Origin: Aquanectria penicillioides
Lineage: Eukaryota; Ascomycota; Sordariomycetes; Hypocreales; Nectriaceae
Assembly (NCBI GenBank): GCA_003415625.1
Contig: PYIU01000002.1
Coordinates: 7,378,001-7,442,000 of the forward strand
Length of the DNA: 64,000 bases
Direction of reading: 5' to 3'
Positions 56,688 through 64,000 of the stretch are shown piece after piece (within the stretch, counting starts at the first letter, position 1; each line of letters starts with the position of its first letter). The notes below the pieces were generated by a model. The model worked only from the letters and a program-made list of their open reading frames with translations, had not been told where the DNA came from and searched no databases. Both the position numbers and the translations under genes were made by a program.

Positions 56688-58098
56688 GTGACGCTGGCAT
56701 GGCATCAATAAAACCTGATTTTGGAGTAGGAGGCGTTTATTCTCGAAGAGAGATCATATAGGGACTTAGGAGATGTGGGCGCACAATGAAAAACTATGTC
56801 AAGGAGATATAGTTCAGTAATCACCGCAGAGGGCCAAGTGACCGAAAAACACATTATTCTGCTTATGAGATGGACGGCTAGTTCACAGAGCAATGGTTTA
56901 GCGGAAATTGGTCAACAATGCAGGAGACTGTGAGGTCCCGATTGCCGACATCTGCCGTCAATTTCTGGATTGAAAGCTCTTCGTTTAGATCTAAATGTAG
57001 GTACTGTCATGTTCTTTGAATGACACCGAGAGAATGTATTTGCGTCCAGTTTTGATTTGATCCTTGCGCACTCGCCAACACAAGTTGGCGGAAAATAACG
57101 TTGCAACACCACCAACCATTGTTTCAGCCACGCTTTCATGAATTCAGCTAATCCATTTTACAAACCATGGCGCGAAGTCGGGAATAGATGGCTAATGGAC
57201 AGGCTCTATCGACATCAATACGTTCCAGAATTAGCTCCAGACAAGCCCACCTAAGAAATGATTGACCAGCCAGTCTCAATCATGTCGGCGAAGCACTACA
57301 TATCAGCGATCCATCCGAAACTACTACCACGGCAAAACGGAGGCCTCAGAGCTGAATGTTGGCCATCACGAGCCAATCAGATCCGACATTAGCAACCAAC
57401 GAGTAAATGAAATTCGGCTGTCGCAGTCACTGCCACGGTGTGTGCCTCCAGCAACAGTGTGCCTGACTACTGGTATTAATGCACCATGTTTAGAATGAAC
57501 CGTCGGTTATCCGTCGAGCGAACCATGGGAGATCAATCCAGTTCTGCTCTTCAATCCCTTCGCCCTGGCTTTAATTCTGCCATCTTTACAACACGGGCAG
57601 CGCAGAGTGTTTTGTGCACCACCGATGTGCTAACCCAACAGTCGCCCTAAAAACATGACGTTTCAGCTAAAAAGCGTAGCACTTTAGCTCGCGTGGCTAA
57701 GCAATTTCCACACCGATCTGTAGAATCATCCACTGATCAAATGCTTTTCTCAGCCTTGACCCCAGTTCTGTTGGTCTGCCCTCTTGGCCCTCGTCTTGGC
57801 GTTTTGAAATAGCGTAGAGTTAGTGAGCCCTGTTGCCCCGAAGGAATGCTTAGAATGTCGTCTCCAGACGCTATCCAAACACTTTTGTGGGCCCGAAGGA
57901 AGCGATGTGCAGGATCATCGGATCATCGCCCGTCATGCCAAGGGGCGCAGCACGCCTGTGACGTGGCGAAGCATCATGAAGCAAATCTATGTTCAAACTT
58001 AGACTTTTACTCTTCATATAAGCTTAAATTCTCCCCCCAGCATTGATCTTGTTGAGGGGAACACAAAACGTTGACCTTGAACGAAGCCTACCACACCC
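56688..58098. other. Intergenic, no gene seen
   Basis: This 1.4-kb stretch lies between the HET gene and the membrane-protein gene. Only short open frames without signatures are present. Confidence 0.45.
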
Positions 58099-58790
58099 AT
58101 GGATCACGATCAGAAGCACCCTATGCCGCACTGCAGCCGTGTAGCATTTGTCCCGGTTCCCTCTACCAGACGGTGGATGGCCAAGCTTGGCCTTCATGGT
58201 TTCTCCATCTTGAATTGTCTCATTATCATCGCAGTTGGCGCCGCCATTGCTGCCAAATGGGGTGCCGTGACTGTCGTTTTTGTTGGCCCGCAGGTGCGTA
58301 CCAGCCTTGTTCGAGATTGATACTCCTCGAGGTCCCCATTTCCATAAGCTAACCTCCGACCCAGGCCGTGTTTGCATTTTTCTGGAACATTGCGCAGATT
58401 ATCTGTCTCAACGTGCGTGAAGGTCGCCGCGGAATTCACCCTGGCGCTAGTGTTGGCGTCCATCTCATTCTGTGGCTCGGCTACATTGCTGGAAACTCGT
58501 TTCTCGGTATTTTCGGCATTGTCTATGATCCAGATGTTGGATCAGGGCTCGTTTACGATGAAGACCTTTCTATGGCTCGCACCGTTTTCGTTTTCGCCAT
58601 TTTTGAATTGTGCGTGGACTACTCGAATTACCTTTTCTGCCTCAGCAAAGATCTCTTGCTCACATACCAATTTTCCAGTCTCACACACCTCGTCCTATTC
58701 ATCATCGCCTGTCGCGAAACCCATGTCCGCAACCGAAACACCAAGGTCATCATGTATCAAGAGGATGCTGGCGGCGCGGCTACATACTAA
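58099..58790 (+). CDS. Small four-helix integral membrane protein, unknown function
   Basis: Exons are 58099-58293 and 58365 on, with a 71-nt intron. Four hydrophobic helices are visible: FSILNCLIIIAVGAAIAAKW, AVFAFFWNIAQIICLNV, GVHLILWLGYIAGNSFLGIF and a last one near VFVFAIFEF...HLVLFIIACRETH. Both ends are polar and probably cytoplasmic, giving a MARVEL-like arrangement often annotated as hypothetical in ascomycetes. A 69-nt segment at 58610-58678 starts GTGCGT, ends TTTCCAG and contains no stop. If spliced out, helix four becomes continuous (FAIFEFLTHLVLF) and the protein has about 183 residues; if retained it has about 206. I favour splicing. No function can be given. Confidence 0.7.
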
Positions 58791-59729
58791 AACCCGAAGG
58801 CCCCACTCGGAGAATAAGTGAGGCGAGGGGATGATATTGGCATCCTTGACGAGTTTAATCCATGAAAAGCGTAAATACACAAAATGAGTCGACTGAATGA
58901 ATGTTAGATGGGTTATTTTTAGTGCGGGAATTGTTGGTCTTTCTCACACAATGAATGTAGTAATGTCTAATTTATGCAAGGAATATTGATGAGAAAGGAG
59001 GATTTCTTTGCCAGTAGACGACGTACCAGATTGCTCGTTTAGGATTACATCAATTAATTCCAGAAGGTGGGATGGTGGTTTTCAGCCAAGATCTTAGCTG
59101 GTTAGATGGACACATTATTCGACAAAGAGAGTGCAAATGGCCGTGTCTCACATCGCAGGTTAATGCCTCAGCGTGCAAAACTGGACACTCCTCCTTCTTT
59201 TTGAGAAACGCTGGCAATTGGTCAGGCTCAAAACTGAAAGCATCACTTTATCCGATGGTGCCGCTCGGCGAAAGCGGCCCTGGGTATTAGTCGATATGGA
59301 TCCCATCTTTTGACAAATCTACTTCATCCTTCAATATGTCTGATACGTGCGGATGAAAGGTGTGGTCAGACAGGCTTCCCGATTTGAGTCTAAAGACCGA
59401 CGGACACCAACAGCCGTTGATAAAGTTGGCTGCAGGGTTACAGCCAAGGAAATATCCCCACAGCTGGATTTCCCGGTCACAATAACATGCGATGCTGTGG
59501 AGACTTCATGGGGAACTGTGTGGGGTCTGGAGTAGCTTCAGCGCGTTACATAGGCTAAATGCTAGCCACTGGGCGATTCTACGAAATGGGGCTTGGGGAT
59601 AGTCACACTATGAGATGAAATCCAGAGGTAGTATAAATAGGTGCAAGTCGTGTTGTATTTTGATTATTGATCCAAAATTAGTTGATCAACCAAGCCAGAA
59701 TTCATTTCCAAACGGAATCAACATCCATC
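58791..59729. promoter_or_regulatory. Intergenic with GH43 promoter elements
   Basis: This is the promoter of the GH43 gene. It has TATAAATA at 59632-59639, about 98 bp before the ATG. It also has GGCTA-AATGC-TAGCC at 59553-59567, an inverted repeat that contains GGCTAAA, the known site of the xylanase regulator XlnR/Xyr1. A GTGGGG near 59518 fits the CreA consensus SYGGRG. I see no other gene between 58.8 and 59.7 kb. Confidence 0.5.
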
Positions 59730-61273
59730 ATGGCCCCAAAATCTCTTACCCTGATAATTTTGCTCATTGTTGCACTTGCCATGGCAGAGACCTTCACCAA
59801 CCCTGTGATCTGGGAAGACCTGGCCGATAATGAAGTCCATCGTGTCGGCGATACATTTTATATGTCTGCCTCTACCATGCATTATTCCCCAGGCGCTCCA
59901 ATCCTCCGCTCATACGACTTGGTCAACTGGGAATACATCGGCCATTCCGTTCCAACTCTTGACTTTGCATCCAAATACAACCTCTTAGATGGACAAAGAG
60001 GTTACGTGGGGGCATCTGGGCTTCCTCTCTTCGGCACCGCGAGAGCGACAATCTTTGGTATTTTGTTGCCTGCGTCGACTTTAGTAAAACATACATCTAC
60101 ACCTCCTCAGACCCGGCTGGGACCTGGTCAAGGAAGGCGACAATAGACAAATGCTACTACGACGTGGGGCTCCTCTTTGACGACGACGATACCCCGTATG
60201 TGGCATTTGGAAACACGCAAATCCGAGTAGCCCAGCTTTCTGCCGATGTGTTCTCTGAAGTCAAGGAGGAAGTGGTATACGAGACTCCCGCGGAAATTGG
60301 TGCTCTGGAAGGCTCTCGGATGTACAAACGGGACGGAAATTACTACATATTCCTTACTCGGCCTCCCAACGCCCAGTACATGCTGAAGTCCTCGAGCCCA
60401 TGGGGTCCGTATGAGATCAAAGTTTTGGTTGATACCATTCCTCTCACCTCCGTGCCTAATTCTGGATCCCCCCATCAGGGAAGTCTTGTGGACACAGAAG
60501 ACGGGTCCTGGTACTACATGGGCTTCTCTGATTTATACCCAGGCGGGCGCTCCCCGGTTCTGGCACCCATCACCTGGGGCGATGATGGATTCCCATCCTT
60601 GGTAACAGTGGACGGCGAATGGGGAGACTACGACTATCCTCTACCTCGAGTTGACGTTCCAACTGCGATTGGCACTGACGAATTTGCTGGTACAAGCCTA
60701 AAGCCACAATGGGAGTGGAATCACAATCCCGACACTGATGGTTACACCGTCAACAATGGTCTCATACTACGAACGGTCACGGTAACGGACGATCTCTACC
60801 AGGCTCGCAATACGCTTACCCACCGAATTCACGGCCCCACGGGTACCGGAACCGTCTTTCTGGACTTCTCTGCAATGGCAGATGGTGATCGCACAGGCTT
60901 CGCAGCTTTCCGCGACAAGACTGCATACATCGGAATCGAGCGTGATGGAGACGACTTCTCCCTTGTTCTTGTGACGGGTCTTAATATGAATAGCGATTGG
61001 ACCACAAATTCTACGGGGACAGTGATTGAAAGAAAATCGAATATTTCATTTCGTCAAGTCCACCTTCGTATTGTAGCTGACATTCAGCCTGGGGGGTCAG
61101 GTAATGCTGTTTTCAGCTACAGTTCTGATGGAGACACCTTTGAAATCATTGGGTCCGCCTTCGAGTTGAACAATTCATGGGAGTTCTTCATGGGCTATCG
61201 CTATGCCATTTTCAATTTTGCTACAAAGGCCTTGGGAGGATCAGTCCAAGTTGATTCATTTAAAAATGCCTAG
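59730..61273 (+). CDS. Secreted glycoside hydrolase family 43 enzyme (one frameshift)
   Basis: About 514 residues in one exon once a single-base shift at 60008-60012 is allowed for; the corrected length is divisible by three. A signal peptide (MAPKSLTLIILLIVALAMA) precedes the five-bladed propeller catalytic domain: TNPVIWEDLADNEVHRVGDTFY-type opening (key residues NPVIWEDLAD with the general-base Asp), YSPGAPILRSYDLVNWEYIG, then DVGLLFDDDDTPYVAFG, and IGALEGSRMYKRDGNYYIF with the general-acid Glu, and NSGSPHQGSLVDTEDGSWYY. The C-terminal 190 residues form a concanavalin-like module common in GH43 beta-xylosidases and arabinofuranosidases (GYTVNNGLILRTVTV, RTGFAAFRDKTAYIGIERDG). It would release xylose or arabinose from hemicellulose outside the cell. 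XlnR-type promoter elements support that role. It stands alone, without other hemicellulases here. Confidence 0.88.
60008..60012 (+). other. One-base frameshift at G5 run in GH43 gene
   Basis: Upstream the frame runs to GQRGYVG; downstream the family sequence IWASSLRHRESDNLWYFVA continues in another frame. One additional G in this run joins the two. Confidence 0.8.
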
Positions 61274-64000
61274 CTTAAGTGAAGAGAACCTTATTTGATG
61301 TGCTTGCCGAGCCCAGTCCTTTGATTGCATATTGCGTGAGTGATTTGAGCTTGGACCGTGAAATATTTTCCTGAAAATGCGTAGTCTGCTCGAGTCCCGC
61401 CCCCATCAAGCCTGGCTGTGAACATACACACCGGAGAACTATTATTGCATATTCATCTCATCAGTTGATACGGAAAATCGGAGGTAACCCTTAAATTGCT
61501 ACACCAAAATGTCTCCCTGTGCCACGGTTACTAGTAACACAGGATATTAAGGTCAATAAGGCACTGATTCGCATCATTAGTCCTTATTATTCCCAGTCAC
61601 CCTAGGGATCATTGGCATTCTTTCTCTGAGATCGTTGTCTCCTGCGGCTCTTAATGGTGCTGTCGCCTTGGTTTCACTAACTTCGGAATGAGTTCATCCC
61701 CAAAATAGTGATGATGATGTTTCGCTCGCTCTAAAGTCTTCTGGTACATGGCGTGTTGCAGACTTTGGTTAGTTAGAGTAACATTATGGAAAGAGGGGGT
61801 TGAATTGCCTGTGTGTTAGGACATTCTGTCCAGTTGGAGCCAGCCCCGCGCACTCTTTGGTCCACACCTCAACGACGGCTAAAGATGTTTTCCCCTCAAC
61901 TGAGCCGAGCGCGATCTCCCGGGCGGGAGCAGGGATGTCTGCGAACTTGCGCACCAATCCTACATGTCGGCTCGGCAATGAGGGTTTTCTAGAAGTGCTT
62001 ACTCCACTGAATCTTGCGGCAGGCCTGATGACTCCCCGTATTCAGCCTTATATGGTTCGAGTCGATGACGCCAATGACACAATTATTTTCACACCCCCTC
62101 AACCTTGCCATGATCAATTTAGCATAAACAAGGAATGGCCGCTTCAAGCGTAAAGCAATTTCACTTTTGATTTAAGCGTCAGAAGTTACACTAATTAGCG
62201 GGTTTGCCACACTATTAGGGCATGTTTGCTTCGCCTTGACATCCACGAACCTATTAGCGAGTGTTAGATACAGTATATTATTAAAAGAATTCCAACGGAA
62301 GAGTTTAGGTTGTACTGTCTTCGAGATTTCCAATAGTCGGAAATACAGGTGCTTTAGCGTAAAGATCTGAACTAGACTGAAAGATTGCCACCAAAGCGTT
62401 AGATTTGATGAATTCCAATCCACTACTGCTCAAGCTAGATAGAGATTGAAATAGCTGATGCGACGAAAAAGGACAAAAGCCACGAAGTGCAATTCCCCAG
62501 CAAGCTCATTTCTAACACAGAAACCAGGTTTAAAATGAAACAAAGCAAGCAATGAACTCGATTGCAAACAAAACAAAAAATCCAATATTGTTCATTAATG
62601 TGGATCTTCGACATCTTTTGGAATCGATAGTAATGTGGAGCTCATGTCTACTGAATGCAAAGTCTCTACGGTATTCTCCTCTCCGTAGACACGACATTCA
62701 GCTTTACTCGGCTAGGGAGTATACATTCCTGTCGTGGACTTGAATCGATCTCACAAAGGTGGCTGTGTGCGATCAACCTATTGAATGGTCCCGGCTTTGG
62801 AACATTATCTGCTTTCAGAGATAACAGAACTAAATTGTTGGACTCTGCATCTAGATCATCGCCAACGATGGAATGGTCATTGCATGCTCCCTTCTTGGGT
62901 ATTTGCTACTGAGTACTTGCAGACTACAAATTTTTCTCGTGTCTATGGAGATGCCTAACACTAGGAATATTCGCCACAAAGGCTACGTGGAACTTGTTCG
63001 ATTAAGACTATGACAAAATGTAGCATATATGCTTGAACTAGCTTAGAACTTCTGGTAGTTTGTTGGTGGACGGGGACACTGGCCAAAACACACACCCCAC
63101 CCAGAAGGGTATAGGGTAAGCAGATTCGGTGATGACCGAATAGCCTTCCCAAGCAGCTGCGAACAACTTGAAAGAGTGTTAGAGCATCTGATCAAATGCT
63201 CTAGAGTGTCCCTCAAAGAAAAGAAAGAAAGAATATAGGGCAGAAAGTCATAAACAAGGGAATGTCATAAGGGGCTGCACCGGGACTTCAATAGAGTCCA
63301 AATGCAAGGAATTTAGGATTTCAAAAATAAAAATTGATTGGAGAAAACTGCCTGTTCATTTTCTATGTCTCTAAGGTCCCTTTTATCTTCCTGACCAACC
63401 TGATGACAGATTGATCCACATTACCCTAGACCCCAACTCAGTAGCTAGACGGGGATTGAGGTCAGTTGAAAGAGAGTCTGTATAGAACGAAGTATACCAC
63501 TAGCAGCCCCTAATACTTTGCTGAGCAAGGGCCAGGGATTACCCTACCGCCTTATTTGCCGGATAGCCCAGGCCAGAAATAGCGCTTGGCAGTTTCAGAA
63601 TTTAATAATTAATTATATTTCATTGCCTTATGCCGTGTATCAATCTCGTGGAATTCATTTATCCTGTCGCACTAGTTTCGCACCCTCTTGTCGCTGTTCT
63701 TGCATATCGCATTCCAATGCATTACGTCGCTGATTTAGAATCCCTGTGTTGCATTTACGATGAAGCTTTCTTGTCGTGGCATATTGGCAACTGTTCTCAG
63801 CGCCACTTGGCAGTATCTGGCAGGTGTTTTGGTTTTCTATGCAGAGAGTCGGGTCATCTCACTGAAGACGCGTAGGTCAGGCACTAGAACATACCCGGTG
63901 GGTCATATAGAAGCGCGCTACGCTGGGCTTGTAGATAACCCCACCTCTCCTGCCGGAGAGGTAGTAATAAAACCTGTAATTGCATTACTAGCGTAACCAA
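61274..64000. other. 2.7-kb terminal stretch, no gene supported
   Basis: AT-rich sequence with open frames below 120 codons. None has a family signature, splice logic or signal peptide. Transposon debris cannot be excluded without a search. Confidence 0.45.

Noticed and set aside
62160..62460. Possible transposase remnant in an AT-rich stretch
   Set aside because: No motif or terminal repeat could be read with confidence.
1..64000. CRISPR arrays, bacterial operons, ribosome-binding sites, attachment sites
   Set aside because: The intron-containing fungal gene structure makes these inapplicable, and no regularly spaced repeats were seen.

Overview
The window is nuclear DNA of a filamentous ascomycete (Pezizomycotina; a Sordariomycete, possibly Hypocreales, is my best guess from gene types only). 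The evidence is 45-125 nt GT-AG introns in most genes and typically fungal families: three Zn2Cys6 regulators, a CFEM/PTH11-type receptor, a HET-domain protein, a NACHT-ankyrin NLR-like protein, a LaeA-like methyltransferase, a non-reducing polyketide synthase, an AflR-type regulator and a GH43 hydrolase. I rebuilt gene models by joining exons by eye; splice sites are predictions.

Layout. 1-7.4 kb: a probable carbohydrate-catabolism group with a partial SDR dehydrogenase, a 12-exon Zn2Cys6 regulator, a class II ketose-bisphosphate aldolase and a dihydroxyacetone-kinase homologue. The last two are divergent across a promoter carrying a CCG/CGG palindrome. 7.6-12 kb: an HRI1-family protein, a secreted protein of unknown function and an omega-type glutathione transferase. 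12.3-19.7 kb: a degenerate stretch and a very large HeLo-like/NACHT/ankyrin protein. 22-27.8 kb: a LaeA-like methyltransferase, a tartrate-dehydrogenase-like enzyme, a fluoroacetate-dehalogenase-like hydrolase and a short Zn2Cys6 protein divergent from the hydrolase. 28-35.5 kb: a CFEM receptor, a divergent sterol methyltransferase paralogue and an RNase T2. 36.9-51.2 kb: a secondary-metabolite locus with a SAT-KS-AT-PT-ACP-ACP-R polyketide synthase, an AflR-type regulator and an FSH-type serine hydrolase. 54.8-61.3 kb: a HET protein with a C-terminal membrane segment, a small membrane protein and a secreted GH43 enzyme. The last 2.7 kb holds nothing I can support.

The most important technical observation is that four otherwise intact genes (NLR, LaeA-like methyltransferase, polyketide synthase, GH43) each lose frame by exactly one missing base, always at a run of four or five C or G. 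Adding one base in each run makes all four total coding lengths divisible by three. The simplest reading is homopolymer undercalling in the assembly, not four pseudogenes. The most interesting biology is the 1-7.4 kb catabolic group and the aldehyde-releasing polyketide locus.
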